From VRUE01 sp963703235 (lineage in GTDB: Bacteria > Actinomycetota > Thermoleophilia > Solirubrobacterales > 70-9): DNA of 64,000 nucleotides. The translations under genes were made by a program, and so were the position numbers. The notes beneath the pieces are model-generated. The model did not search any database. It worked only from the letters and a program-made list of their open reading frames with translations, and had not been told where the DNA came from. Position 1 is the first letter of the stretch. Each line of letters opens with the position of its first letter. Positions 9,834 to 21,300 of this stretch are shown one piece after another. Location of the stretch: positions 1,798,001 through 1,862,000 of the forward strand of contig OY969802.1 of the NCBI GenBank assembly GCA_963703235.1. The letters run 5' to 3'.

Positions 9834-12655
9834 GCTCCCCTCCCTCCTTTGCGCTTGCCCTTCTTCCCGCAGCTCGCCCTCACGACCGGTTGCCAGGCCC
9901 AGCCGCGGTCGTTGTGCCCGAGCAGGCGGGCGTTGCCGAGCGGCGAGTCCTGGCAGAGATCGCGGGCGGAGTTGACGAGGATGCCGCGCTTGCCGCCGCG
10001 CATCCGCAGCACGAACTTGGTCACCGGGGCGTCCGGGATGACGTCGAAGCGGCCGCGGATCCCTCCCCGCACCGAGTCGATCCGCCCGACCAGGTCGATC
10101 TCGAAGCCGCGGCCGCGGAGGGCGAAGACGACGTCCGGCAGCGGGTTGTCGGAGGAGCGCAGGTAGACCGGCCCTTCCAGCGGCACGTCGAGCAGCGGCG
10201 TGAAGGCCCGGGCGTGCCCGTAGATCGAGCCACGCGGGCAGGCGCCGGCCGCGAATTGGACCCTGGTGCAGATCGTCTCGATGCTCTCCTGGTCGAGGAA
10301 GAGCGAGGGAGGCAGGGTCACCGCCGCCCTGGCGATGTTGGCGTCGCCGGGCCGCGGCCGCACCACCGCCCGCAACGAGGGATGGGCGCCGCGCTTGGTG
10401 GCGCCGAGGAGGCGCATCGAGAGCCGCGGCCGGAAGCCGAGCGCGCCGCAGTTGAAGGCCTGGAACGGGACGGTCGCGGTGGCCAGGGTGTCGTCGCCGA
10501 TGTCGGCCAGCCGCAGTCCGGCCCCGTTGAGGTTGGAGGACAGCGACTTGGGGGCGCAGCTCGTCGGGTTGATCGTGACCCGGGGGCGGTCGATGTAGGC
10601 GCGGACGTCCCTGAGGTGGACCGGGATGCCGTCGATGATGTGGGGGATCGGGTCGGTGCCGGTGGCGTCGATCGAGACCTGCCCGGTGCGGCGGTCGACG
10701 CGGATCGCCGAGCGGACGATCACCGTGCCGAGATCGAACGGCCCGACCAGGGCGGCGTCGATCGCCACCACCGAGAACTGCGAGCCCTTGTAGGGGCCGG
10801 CCAGGTAGAGGTTGCCGGGTGCGTAGGAGAGGACCGTGCCGAGGCCGTAACCGGCGAGCGTGCGACCGATCAGCGAACCGGCCGGGCAGCTCGGGCTGCG
10901 CAGCTCCTCGAAGCCCGACCTGTGCTTGGCCCGCTCCAGGTCGGCCTCCGAGCAGAAGGGCACGCCGGAGACGTTGCCGAGCAGGCCCGGCGGCAGGGTC
11001 GCCGAGTAGGAGACGACCTCCTGCTCGGTGTCCCTCCTCGTCAGGTGCAGATGGAACGGCGAGTAGGCGCCGGCCTGGGAATTGAGGGTGCCGCCCGTCG
11101 CCTGCGGGACGAAGGGCGCCAGGCCCACCGGGCAGGGACCGCCGCCGGCGCCCGCGGTTATCGAGAGCGGCAGGGAGAGGTGCTTCGATTTGCCGGCGTC
11201 GAGCCAGGGGGTGAAGTCGGCCTCGGTGGAGAAGGTCCCGCAGGCCGCAGGCGTGGCCAGCGGGCTGCGCTGCCCTTCGCGGAAGTGCAGGTGCAGCTTC
11301 GAGTAGGGCAGCTGCGGCAGACGATCGAAGCTGGCGGTGAGGCTCCCGGTCCGCTGGTCGGGTCGCATTTCGCCGGCGACCTTGACGAGGACCCCCCACT
11401 GCTCGGACTTGGCGACGAGGTAGAGGGCGATCAGCGACCCGAACGGGTTGCGGAAGGGGGCGGCGAGGAAGATCGAGCCGCCGAGATGGCCGCTGTAGAA
11501 GGGGCTGTCGACGGTGAAGTCGCCGATCTTGGACTCGTTGGGACAGCCGGCCCCGGGCGGCGAGATGCCGGTCTCCGCCTGGAACTGCGTCCGCTCGCAG
11601 ACGCCCAGACCGGCTCCCACCGAGGGGTTCACGGTCACCCCGTTGGGGAGCCTGACGAGGGCTTTGCGCAGCGGCGAGGGGGCGCGCCGATCGGGGTCGG
11701 TGAAGCCGGATGCGTCGACTTCGATGTTGAACTTGTAGCCCGAGGGGGAGGAGGCGCGCGGGTCCGAGAGATGGGTCGTCGCCCGGGGGTCGAAGTCGAG
11801 CGACTGGCACCCCTCCAGCGCCGGCCTGTCGAGCGTGCGGGTGGCGGCGGTCTCTCCCTCCCAGGAGGTGGCGGACGCGCCGAAGGAGAGCGGCGCGTCG
11901 CAGTAGGTGGGCATGGTCAGGTAGGCGATGGGCGGGTTTTTCAGCGGCCTGCCGATCGAGCATTTGGCCCAGCCGAAGGAGGGCTCGGCCTCGTTCAGGC
12001 AGTCGCCGCGCTGGTCGTTGTGGAGGATCGACCAGGGCACTCCCCAGATCGACAGCTCCAGGCCGGAAATGGCGAGGAGCTGGGGGACGTTCTCGGCCAC
12101 CATCGTGACCCCGTACTCCCCCTCGGCCTGGCGCAGGGCCGGGATGAAGACGATCGGCGCGCCGTAGGGGTTCGCGCCAACCTGCGAAGGCGCCCCCGGC
12201 GGCGGTTCGAGGTTGAACAACCCGAAGGTCCGCGTCTGGCCGCCGGCGAAGGAGGAGCGCACGGTGAGGATCCCGACCTGGCTTTTGTCCGGGCAGTTCT
12301 CGCCGGAGAGGCTCGCTTCGAAGGGAGAGGAGCGCGGGGTGTGGAAAAGAGCCTGCGAGCAGGTCGGGACGGCACGCTGGTTTTCGATCAGGCCCGGCGG
12401 CAACTCGAATTCGAGATCGCGCAGGTCGCCCTCGGTGAAGGGCGCCCCCACTTCCGCGCTCGGCTCAAAGCCGACGCTCAGCTCGAGCGCCACCGGGTGG
12501 GACCCGGCCTGGGTGGCGGGCGCGCCGCCCTCGGTCAGCACGGCGGCGTCGAAGCCCTGCGCCGCCGGCTGGAAGTCGAAGGCCCCGGCGCCGGGAGGCG
12601 CGATGGCCGCAGCGAGAAGGAGGCCGCAGAGGATCTGGCCGACGCGAGCCCTCAT
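9830..12655 (-). CDS. Large secreted protein of unknown family (paralog of 18316-21630)
   Basis: 941 aa; ATG at 12655 overlaps the upstream stop (ATGA), and its own stop overlaps the next ATG. Signal peptide about 1-25 (GAGA end). It shares many blocks with the 1104-aa protein at 18316-21630: LPNGVTVNPS, NPFGSLIALYL, AGPYKG, GPFDLGTVIVRSA, ICTRVQFAAG, RGSIYGHA, YLRSSDNPLPD, GGKRGILVNS. Repeated Pro-Gly-Leu strands and paired cysteines suggest beta-sandwich modules stabilised outside the cytoplasm. The C-terminus is a short cysteine-plus-basic tail (SCGKKGKRKGGRGA). I do not recognise a characterised function. A long plus-strand open frame over this gene is a high-GC shadow. Confidence 0.85.
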   Translation of the reverse strand: MRARVGQILCGLLLAAAIAPPGAGAFDFQPAAQGFDAAVLTEGGAPATQAGSHPVALELSVGFEPSAEVGAPFTEGDLRDLEFELPPGLIENQRAVPTCSQALFHTPRSSPFEASLSGENCPDKSQVGILTVRSSFAGGQTRTFGLFNLEPPPGAPSQVGANPYGAPIVFIPALRQAEGEYGVTMVAENVPQLLAISGLELSIWGVPWSILHNDQRGDCLNEAEPSFGWAKCSIGRPLKNPPIAYLTMPTYCDAPLSFGASATSWEGETAATRTLDRPALEGCQSLDFDPRATTHLSDPRASSPSGYKFNIEVDASGFTDPDRRAPSPLRKALVRLPNGVTVNPSVGAGLGVCERTQFQAETGISPPGAGCPNESKIGDFTVDSPFYSGHLGGSIFLAAPFRNPFGSLIALYLVAKSEQWGVLVKVAGEMRPDQRTGSLTASFDRLPQLPYSKLHLHFREGQRSPLATPAACGTFSTEADFTPWLDAGKSKHLSLPLSITAGAGGGPCPVGLAPFVPQATGGTLNSQAGAYSPFHLHLTRRDTEQEVVSYSATLPPGLLGNVSGVPFCSEADLERAKHRSGFEELRSPSCPAGSLIGRTLAGYGLGTVLSYAPGNLYLAGPYKGSQFSVVAIDAALVGPFDLGTVIVRSAIRVDRRTGQVSIDATGTDPIPHIIDGIPVHLRDVRAYIDRPRVTINPTSCAPKSLSSNLNGAGLRLADIGDDTLATATVPFQAFNCGALGFRPRLSMRLLGATKRGAHPSLRAVVRPRPGDANIARAAVTLPPSLFLDQESIETICTRVQFAAGACPRGSIYGHARAFTPLLDVPLEGPVYLRSSDNPLPDVVFALRGRGFEIDLVGRIDSVRGGIRGRFDVIPDAPVTKFVLRMRGGKRGILVNSARDLCQDSPLGNARLLGHNDRGWAWQPVVRASCGKKGKRKGGRGA

Positions 12656-14892
12656 CGGTGCCCGCTCCCGCGCCTGGCCTGCTTGCCCGCGCCTCTGCCG
12701 CGCTGGCGCTGGCCGCGCTTCTTGCGCTTGGACTTCTTCTTCGGCCCGAAGTAGCGGGGCGACGGGTTGCCGGCGTTGGGCGTGAGCGTGCCCGGGCTGG
12801 GATCGTCGGGCGGTGCTGGCAGGCTCTGGCAGGCGTCGGCGATGCAGGCGATCGGTTTGAGCACCGCCGGGAAGCCGCCGCCGATCCTGGCGTCGTAGAG
12901 GTCGATCGAGCCGGGGTCCTCGGCGACCAGGGACTCGTCGGTGAGGAAGTAGACGTCAGAGCCATCCTCGCTCGCGTCGACGAATGAGGCCCCCTCGGTC
13001 GCCCGGCCGCTGGAGATCAGGCGCACGCAGCCCGGCGAGCGCTGGCAGTCCCCCACCCCGTCGGCCTCCCACTGGTAGACGTCGGGGTGGGAGTTGGTGT
13101 CGCCGACGACCAGCTTGTCGGCGGACTCGAAGAAGAGGCGGTTGCCGCCGGCGGCGAGGGCGCGCGGCTTGTAGGCGGCGGTACTGCCGTTGACGAGCGC
13201 GCCCGGGAGCGAAGCGGGCCCCTGGGAGCGTTCGCCGGTCGGGTTGCAGGAGGCGCAGATCAGCCGCGCGGCGCCACCTGCGGGCGCTGGCCCGTACAGG
13301 TAGGCCTCCATCTGCCCGGCGTTGTCGAAGGCGGCAAGTTCCTGCGAGGAGAGGAAGGCCAGGTGCTCGCCGCTGGCGCTGATCCGCGCGGTCCCGCTGG
13401 CGGGGGGGTGATTGCTCGGGGCGACGGCCGGACCGGCGGCGATCGTGGTCGTCGCGCCTTCGTGCCATTGCTTCAGCCCGACGGCGTCTTGGTAGTAGAG
13501 GTAGGCGCCGTTGGCGGAGGCGCCGAGCACTCCGACCACGCCGCCCGCCGGCGTCAGATCGATAACCGCTTTGCTGGCCGCCGCGAAGCGGTGGACGTGG
13601 CCCGCCTTGGTGAAGAAGGCGAGCGATCCATCGGCGCTGATGGTCTGGAACGCCCCCCCTCCCCCTACCGCTTCGTCCACCCAGAAACTCTGGCCGCCAT
13701 CGCGCAGGTAGAGGTTGCCGTCCAGCGTCCAGTACACGCGCGAGCCGTCAGCCGACACCGCCCCGATCGGGGCCGCGATCTGCGCCCCCGGCGTCCCGGT
13801 TCCGTCCCCCGGCAGCAGGTTCAGCAACGCCAGCCCGGCGGCCGAGCGCAGGTAGAGGTTCTGGGCGTCGGCGTCGCACCGCCCCGGCCCGTCCGGCACC
13901 TCGGTCGCGTTGACGCTGAGCGCCGCGCAGCTCGCGAGCACGATGTGAGCGAGGTCGGGGCTGGCGGCGGCGAAAGAGGCCTCGAAGGCTTCGTGGGAGA
14001 CCGAAGTGTGGGCGAGATCGGCCGGGGCGAGCAATGAGGCGAAGGAGCCGCTCGCGTTGTCCCGCAAGTAGTAGGCCATGTGCCCGGGCGGCGCGCCCGA
14101 GCCCGGGATGACCGGGGTCGGTGCGGGACAGCCGGCGAGGCCGCCACGGCAGGCGAGGCCGCCGGAGAGCAGCCCCCGGCCGAGATCGGCGGAGAACAAA
14201 CGGTAGGGAGCCCCGTCCGGATCGTCGCCGTAGGCGCCCGAGGCGGTCGGCGGGGAGAGGTTCTCGCTGCTCCAGCCCGCGGCGGTCCTGCGGGCGAGGT
14301 ACTGGGAGGCCGGCGGCGCGCCCTGCGGCGACCCGAACGCACTGGCGGAGCTGTAGGTGAGGGCGCCCCCGGCGGCGGCGGCCTGGAAGTGACCGCCGCC
14401 GAAGAGGGCGCCCGGGGCGGCGATCGAGCCGCCGCCTTTGTCGGCGGGCGAGACGAGCTCCCAGCCGCGATCGTCCGGAAGGCCGAAGGTCGCCGTGCTC
14501 TCCTGGGTGGCGAAGATGCGCTCGGGGCCGGTGGCAACGTCATCGGCATTGGTGGCCACCGCCCGGAAGCGGTAGGCGGTGGCCGGGACGAGGCCGCCGA
14601 CGTGCTGGACTACCGCCAGCGCCGAGGTCCCCGAGCCGAGCGGCGCCTGCCCCGAGACCGGCGCTTTCGCGGCGGCGGCAAAGCCACTCGCTTCATAGGC
14701 AGCCTGGGTCACGTACTCGACGCGGTAGGTGCTGGAGGGGCCGTTGGGTTTGATCGACGCCCGCAGGTTGGCGCCGGTGGCGGTGACATCGGTGACCCAG
14801 CTTTCGACGATCTGCGGCGGCGCCGCCTGGGCGGGGGTAGACGTGAGCGCCAGGGCGCCGGCGGTCAGAGCGAGAGCAGCCTTTGCCTTCAC
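12652..14892 (-). CDS. Secreted Fn3/beta-propeller protein (shorter paralog)
   Basis: 746 aa; the GTG at 14892 forms a GTGA overlap with the repaired stop of the preceding frameshifted gene, and its stop overlaps the next ATG. Signal peptide about 1-23 (AQA end), Fn3-like domain about 25-130, then TolB/WD40-like repeats with YLR, SADGSRVYW and SADGSLAFF strands. ICASCNPTGERS corresponds to the SCVSCNPTGAAPS motif of the larger paralogs. The tail from about residue 710 is extremely basic (KKKSKRKKRGQRQRGRG) and follows a Pro-rich linker. No catalytic motif seen. Probably a surface or extracellular binding protein; partner unknown. Confidence 0.85.
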   Translation of the reverse strand: MKAKAALALTAGALALTSTPAQAAPPQIVESWVTDVTATGANLRASIKPNGPSSTYRVEYVTQAAYEASGFAAAAKAPVSGQAPLGSGTSALAVVQHVGGLVPATAYRFRAVATNADDVATGPERIFATQESTATFGLPDDRGWELVSPADKGGGSIAAPGALFGGGHFQAAAAGGALTYSSASAFGSPQGAPPASQYLARRTAAGWSSENLSPPTASGAYGDDPDGAPYRLFSADLGRGLLSGGLACRGGLAGCPAPTPVIPGSGAPPGHMAYYLRDNASGSFASLLAPADLAHTSVSHEAFEASFAAASPDLAHIVLASCAALSVNATEVPDGPGRCDADAQNLYLRSAAGLALLNLLPGDGTGTPGAQIAAPIGAVSADGSRVYWTLDGNLYLRDGGQSFWVDEAVGGGGAFQTISADGSLAFFTKAGHVHRFAAASKAVIDLTPAGGVVGVLGASANGAYLYYQDAVGLKQWHEGATTTIAAGPAVAPSNHPPASGTARISASGEHLAFLSSQELAAFDNAGQMEAYLYGPAPAGGAARLICASCNPTGERSQGPASLPGALVNGSTAAYKPRALAAGGNRLFFESADKLVVGDTNSHPDVYQWEADGVGDCQRSPGCVRLISSGRATEGASFVDASEDGSDVYFLTDESLVAEDPGSIDLYDARIGGGFPAVLKPIACIADACQSLPAPPDDPSPGTLTPNAGNPSPRYFGPKKKSKRKKRGQRQRGRGAGKQARRGSGHR

Positions 14893-17800
14893 CTTCCCCT
14901 GAGACGCTGCCCGCTCCCCTTCTTGCCCGCGCAGCGGCCCCTGCCTTTCGCGCGCGCCACTCGCTTGCGCTTCGCGCAGCGCGGTTTTCCGTTGCGCCCG
15001 TCGGGGTTGGGGGGACCGACGAAGCTGGCGCTGCCGGGCGAGGGGCTTACCGGCGGCGGGGTCGGCGCCGGTTTGCAGGCATCTGCCTCGCAGATCGGCG
15101 GCGGCGGCTGGTTCTGGGCAGCAAGACCGCCCTCTACGCGGACGTCATAGACGTCTCGCAGCGCGTCCTTGTCCTGGCCGACCAGCTGCTCGGTGGTGAA
15201 GAGGAAGGCGTCATCGCCGCTCGCGGAGGCGTCGGCGAAGAGCGAGGGCTCGCTGCTCTCGCCGTTGGAGAGCAGGTAGAGACAGCCGCCGTTGGAGAAG
15301 GTGCCTTCGCAGGAGCCAGAATCCTTCTGCCTCCCACATGTATACGTCTAGGCAGGTGGGGAAGACCTGGCTCTCCGAGCCGCTCCGCGGGCAGCCGTCC
15401 AAGCCGTTGACGTCGGCACCGACCAGCGCGTCTGTCGTCTCGAAGAAGACCCGCTCGCCGTCGGCGGAGAGGTTTCGGGTCGTCAGCGCTGATCCCCGCG
15501 CGGGGATCAGCGCCGCCGGGATCATGCGGGCCAGCCTCGGCGTTCCGCTCGGCGCCGCCCCGCTCGGATTGCAGGAGACGCAACTGAGGCCCTCCCCCAC
15601 CCGGTAGCGGTAGAACTGCGGGACGCCTTCGTTCTCGTACTCGCTGAGCTTCTCCTGGGAGCGGAAGAGCAGGGTTTGCCCGTCGGGGCTGACGCGGGAG
15701 GTCTTCTGGAACCAGTTTAGGGTGAGCCCCATCCGCGGGGTCGCGGAGGCCGACCAGTTGGCCGTGTCAGACGTTCTTTCGTCGCCTCCCGCATCGAGCC
15801 TGGCGATGAAGCTGATCTGCGCCCCGCCGCCTTCCATTTCGCGCCAGAGGTAGAGGTTGCAGTTGCCGCTCCCGCCCGCCACCGGCCCCTCGCAGTTCCC
15901 CGGCGTCGCCGGCCCGCCCCCATCGAGGTCGCCGTTGGCGGCGAAGTAGACGTGGGTGCCGTCCTGGGAGATGCCGAGCACTCCCTGGACGTCGGCGCCG
16001 TTGGCATCGTCGGTGTCGAGGACCAGGTCAGACAGCTTCTCCCCCGTCGCGCTGTGGTCGTAGCGGTAGAGGTCGTTGCCCGCGTTGGGGACGACCTCCT
16101 GGTTGGCCGACCAGTGGATGTGGGTGGGGTCGACCGCCAGCCCCTGCGGGTGCCTGGCGCCTTTGACGAATTCCAGCTCGACTTCGGTGATCGCGCCCGG
16201 GTTGTTGAGTTTGGCCCGCCCGATCACGTCGTTTTTCTCATCGGCCCAGTAGAGCCGGTCGCCAGCGACGGCGATGCCGCGGAAGCGGTCGCTGGTGCCG
16301 GTGAAGAGGAGTGAGGTCCGCTCTTTCGGTTCTGCCAGCGTAATCCGCACGAGGTTGCCGTTGTTGCCTTCGGTGAAGTAGAGGTAAGTGGCGTCAAGCG
16401 CCAGCCCGGCGGCGTCGTAGCCGAGCGGCTCGCCGCCTTCATCCACCGTCCAGGGCTGGATCACTTCCCCGCCTTCGATCGTGGCGCGGGCGATGCCCTT
16501 AGTGAGGAAGGGAAATACAGTGCCGCTCCCCGCGTTCGCCCAGTAGATGTGAGTAGTGTTGACCGCGATCCCCTGCGGGTTGTGAGCACCGGTGATGAAG
16601 CTCGGTTTGACTTCTTCGCCGTCGAGCTCCGCCCGCCCGATCGTGCCGTTGCCGTTCTGGCCGTCGACGGCGTCGGTCCAGTAGACGTGTTCGGAGTCGG
16701 TCGTCACCCACTGGGGTTTGACGGGAGCTTCGATGAAGCTGGGGTCGACTTCGGTTTGTCCGTCTAAGGTGGCTCGCCCGATCGTCCCGGCTTTGGGGTC
16801 TGCCCAGTAGACGTGGGAGCCATCGACCGCGATTCCCTTGGCCGAGGCAGGCAGGAAGTCGAGCTGCGTTGGCGAGCCGCCGATGCCCGCACGGGCGATC
16901 GCCGCCGGTTCGGGTTCGGGTCCGGTGGTGGCGTCGTTCGTCAGCTTCTCTGAGGAGGTGAAGAAGGTCTTGGTGCCGTCTTTGCTGGCGCCCATGAAGG
17001 CGGCGGGCTGGGTGCCGGCGGCGTCAGCGCCGCCGAGTCCCAGGCCGTTGGTCTTCTTAGTCGCCGAGACGTGGATCGTGCAGGCTTTGGCCGCTTCGGT
17101 GCAGTTGCCTTCGATGTCGAGCGCGCTCTGTGGCTCGGTTGGGTTGAGGCGCAGGTAGAGCTGCCCGGTGCCTGCCGCGGTGAAGGAGAGCGAGCCCTCG
17201 GGGGTGACGGCGCGCTGTTCCTGGAGGTAGTAGCTGCGCGCGGTGCCGCCGGTTGCGAGGGTGGCCGGGCTGGTGCCTTGCACCCAGTCATAGGGGCCGG
17301 CGAAGGCGCCTTGGGGCGGGCTCTGGCCGTCGTTTAGGACGCTGGCGAGGCTTATCTCGCCGCTGTCGCGATCCCAGGCGTAGAGGTTGGAGTCCCCTTC
17401 GAGAGCCGCTGGGGTCAGTTTGGCGTCGGCTTCGAAGATCATCTTCGAGCCGTCGGCGGAGGCGCCGGCGTAGCGGGGGGCCAGGTTGGGGATGTAGTCG
17501 ACGATCGTCTCCAACGGCCCACCGTCGCTGGGGCGCCTCAGAAGCGTCGTTTCCTCGGGTTCGGTCAGTTTGGTCGCCTCGTCGAAGACCGCCGAGAAGT
17601 CGGGCAGCCAGCCGATCGCGTGGGCCTTCTGGCCGGTTGCCGCGGGGGGCAGCAGGCCTTCGGTGAACCAGCCTCCTGCGCCGCGGCTTGCCAGGTAGAG
17701 GGGGAGTTCCTGAGAGCCTTCGCCTCCCGGGAAGCCGGCGTCGCTCATGAAGGTGATGCCGTCACCCGTGGGCGTCGCCTGGACAAAGGAGGAAAAGCCG

Positions 17801-18312
17801 ATCGCGTGGCCGCCGTTCTTCTGCACGGGGGAGGCCTGCTCATAGGCGCGGCAGTCGGGAAGGTGGGCGGAGGGCAGATCAGTGCGGAAGGCGTCGTTCG
17901 GGCAGGGGTCGAAGAGAGGCGGGGGCAGATGGGTGGTGAAGGTGCGCTCGGGGCCGACGGTCGGGCCCGAGGGGCTGGAGGCGCGCAGGCGGTAGTGGTA
18001 GGTGGTGGCGGGAGTGAGGCCTTCTATCTGCACGGAGACCGGGACGCCTTTGTCCCCGGCGGGGATGGTTGGCGGGGAAGCGGGCGCTTTGGTCGGATTG
18101 GCGAAGCCTTCTGCTTCATAGCCCGCCTCATCGACGTAGTCGAGCTGGTATTTCGTCGGTTTTTCTTCTGGGTTTACGGTCGCCGCGATCGTCGCCGAGG
18201 TTTCTCCCACCTGGGTTGCCGCGGTGTTCGAGATCAGGGGTGGGCCGGCGGCTTGGGCTAGGGACGCGAGGGATAGGGATAGGGCTGCGAGGGCGAGGGT
18301 GATGCGACTCAT
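14889..18312 (-). pseudogene. Secreted Fn3/YWTD/TolB-like propeller protein, broken by a 1-bp frameshift
   Basis: Near-copy of the gene at 21627-25124. As read, translation runs 18312-15211 (1033 aa) and ends in an unrelated Arg-rich frame. The cause is one extra base near 15320-15321 (agaatcc here, agatcc in the intact copy). Removing it restores about 1140 residues and a TGA at 14889-14891 that overlaps the next gene's GTG by 4 bp, matching the other junctions of this operon. The homologous downstream DNA stays well conserved, so the lesion is recent or a sequencing error. Parts: signal peptide about 1-22, Fn3-like about 25-120, LDLR-type YWTD-like strands (HVYWADPKAGTIGRATLDG), TolB-like strands, and a restored basic tail RCAGKKGSGQRLRGR. 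Starts 3 bp after the upstream TAG. Confidence 0.85.
14931..18257. repeat. Segmental repeat copy 2 (paired with 21693-25034)
   Basis: This 3.3-kb stretch closely matches 21693-25034; the offset changes from 6762 to 6776 through a few small indels. Similarity ends inside the signal-peptide coding region on one side and at the divergent C-terminal tails on the other, so the duplicated unit is almost exactly the mature protein. Confidence 0.9.
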
Positions 18313-18315
18313 GCC

Positions 18316-21300
18316 CTACCTCGCCCTGCGGCGGTTCCCTTGCGCTTTCCGCTTCTTCCCTTTGCAGTCGCTCCTGACCAGAGGCCTCGAGTCGAAGACC
18401 ATGCCGTTTTGGCCATCGAGCTTGACCGTGGCTCGGCGCTTCCTCGCGCAGAGGTTCTGGCTGTTGACCACGAGCCCGCGTTTGCCTCCGAAGAGCTCTA
18501 GGCGGAACGTCGATACCGGGGCGTCTGGGAGCAGGTCGAAGCTGTTTCGAAGGGCCCCTTTGACTGCATCGGTCCTGCCCGCCAGCTCGATTCGGATCGG
18601 CTGGTGAGCTGGGCCCCTCAGGTCGACGACGAGATCTGGCAGCTCGTTGTCGGAAGAGCGCAAGTAGACGTTGCCGGAGATTGGGTAATCGAGAATCGGC
18701 GTGGTCGCGGTGGCTTTGCCATAGATCGAGCCTTTCGGGCAGCTATCAGCCGCGAACTGGACTCTGGTGCAAATCGTTCTGATGTGGGCTTGATCGAGGA
18801 AGGCGGAGCGAGGAAGTTTGACCTGGGCTTTGGCGATGTTGGCTTCGCCCGGTTTTGCCCTCAGCGTCGCAACCAGCTTCGGGTGATCGGCTCGCTTGGT
18901 ACCGCCTTTCAGCCTCAGCGAGAGCTTTGGTTTGAAGGGAAGCTGCGAGCAACCGCCTACCTGGAAGGGAGAGAAGAGAGAGGCATTCTGTCCTAAGGCC
19001 GAGGTCACGATTCCCGCGATCTGCATCGGATCGCAGGAGGTCGGGTTGAGGGTGAACTGGGGCCTCCCCATATGCATGGAGATCTGGCGCACGTCCAGTG
19101 GGACGCCCTCCAGGATCGTCGGCAGCGGGTCCGATACGGCGTGGATCTGGGCCGTCTTGGGATCCACACGAAGCGCCGCCCTGACGACGACCACTCCCAG
19201 GTCGAACGGCCCAGCGACGGCTGGGGTGATCACGGCGATGCTCAAAGGAGCGCCTTTGTAGGGGCCTGCCAGGTAGGCGCGGCCCTCTACGTGAAGCGGG
19301 CTGATGCCAGCTCCCGCGGCTACGTCCACCGTTCCGAGCTCAGAGGAGGCTGGGCAGCTTGGGCTTTTCTTCTCGAGGATTCCTTCGAGCGGGTTGCTCC
19401 TCGCCCTTGCTGTGGCGATCTGGGCTTCTGAGCAGGTGGCGACCCCGGCAAGCTTGCCCGAGAGCCCGGGAGGCAGGGTGGCCTCGATCCCAGCCAAGCG
19501 CTGGGAGCCGTCGGAGCGAGAGAGCTTGAGGACGAAGGGCGAGTAGGAACCCGCCTGGGGGGCGATCGTGCCGGCGCTGAAGGAGGGGGCGTTGGGAGCC
19601 CCCACCTCTGCGCTCGGGCAGGCGACTCCTCCTGGAGCTACGGAGGTTTGGAAGGAATCGCTCGGATTCGCGTCCTCGCCTTCGGGTGAGCTCCAGGGGG
19701 TGAGATCCGAGGTGGTGGTGTGGGTGGCGCAGACCGGCGGGGTGATCAGGGGCGCCCTGGCGCCGCCGAAGAGGCTCAGCTTGACGTCTTCCAAGGGCAG
19801 CTGCGGGTTTTCCTCAAAGCGGGTCGTCAGCTGTCCGGTCACCGGATCGGGGATCACCTCGCCGGCGAGCTTGGCGAAGATCCCGGTTTTCTCGTCTTCG
19901 ACCGTCAGGTAGATCGCGATCAGCGATTCGAAGGGGTTCTGGTAGGGCTCCGCCAGATAGAGCGATCCGTGCAGGGGCTCTGGGATCGGCTTGCCTTCAG
20001 GATCGCGTTGCACTTCCTGTTTTTCGTCGTACTGGGCGAGCAGGGGCGAGGTGACTTCAACCGTCCCCAGCTTCGATGCGTCGGGGCACTCGCTCGGGTG
20101 CTTGGAGAAGTGGGCAGGGGTTTCCCCTACCGCGGTAGTGAGGTCGATCTGCTCCTTGGTGCAGACCGCCAACCCGTCTGCCTGGGAGGGGTTGACCGCC
20201 ATCCCCTTGGGCAGGGTGACGGTGGCGTCCTTCAGAATCGCCGTAGAAAGCCCTTCCAGGTCGGTGTTCTGCGGCTGGTGCAGTTCGAACTCGAGGCCGC
20301 TGGGAGAGTCGGCCAGGTTGGTGGTCGGCTGCGAGGAGATCGTCGGCTCGAACTGAAGCGCGTTGCAGCCTTCGACGGAGACCGGGTTGCCGGCCAGATC
20401 TGAGCTCTCGTAGATGGCCGTTTGATCGACCGAGGGCTGCTCCCAACTCGTGGCATGGGCCTTGGTCACAGTTGGTTTGCCTGGGCAGTGCCCCGGCATG
20501 GTGAGGAAGGCTTCGGTGTTCGGTTCTTCGACCGGGCACGGAGGGTCACCAGGACCGGGAACGAGGCACGTTTTGCGCCTGTTGTCGTGGCCTGGATGCG
20601 ACGGATCGCCCCACAGCCCCGTCTGGGCACCGAGCAGCGGGTGGTAATCGAGGGCGAGGATGTCGCCGGCGCGGGCCGAGATGCCGTAGTCGCTATCGCT
20701 GCGCACGCTCGGGATCACGTGGACGAAGATGCCGGCCCCGAAGGCATCGAAGGCGAAGGCCGCGGGGGCCCCCGGTGGGGGAACCATGCTGTAGAGGGCA
20801 GAGTCGTAGAAGAAAGAGATGCCGGCCAGGGGGGCCATGACGTCGATCGTGCCGACCTGGGAGGACTCTGGGCATCCCCCTTTGCCCGGGAACTGCTGGC
20901 TGTTCAGCTGCGCCTCGGTGCAGCGGGTGCGCAGGGCGGAGGGGTTACCGAGAACTCCAGGCGGGAGGTCGATGCTGACTTCTCGCGGGTGCTCGGTGCC
21001 GGTCAGCGACTCGAAGTGGCTTGGCCTTTCGCCGGGGAAGCCGACGCCGACCATGAGCTGGTAGGGATGTCCGCCGGCCTGGGTGACGGGCGTTCCGTCC
21101 ACGTCGGTGAGCGGCGCGAAGAGGCCCGCTTCGCCTGCGAGGAAGTTGAAGGGAGCGGGGTTCGAGCTGATTGTCGTCGTGGTCGAAGCCTGGGTCGCGG
21201 CGGCGCCACCACCGCTGATCGTGGCGGTGTTGGTTACCGTCGAGCCCTCGGCCAGAGGGCCGACTTCGAGCGAGATCGTGACTAACAGCGTCCTGCTCGG

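Noticed and set aside
9834..11963. Upstream extension of the NHL gene
   Set aside because: Only an open frame antisense-free but out of phase with the real upstream gene; Arg/Pro-rich and without the signal peptide, which begins at 9833.
9818..12754. Plus-strand open frame of 978 codons
   Set aside because: Antisense shadow of the 941-aa gene; Arg/Gly/Asp-rich low complexity, no start signal or domain, and opposite to signal-peptide-bearing genes with ATGA junctions.
15300..15330. Programmed frameshift in the propeller gene
   Set aside because: No slippery heptamer or stimulatory structure seen; a plain one-base difference from its copy explains it.
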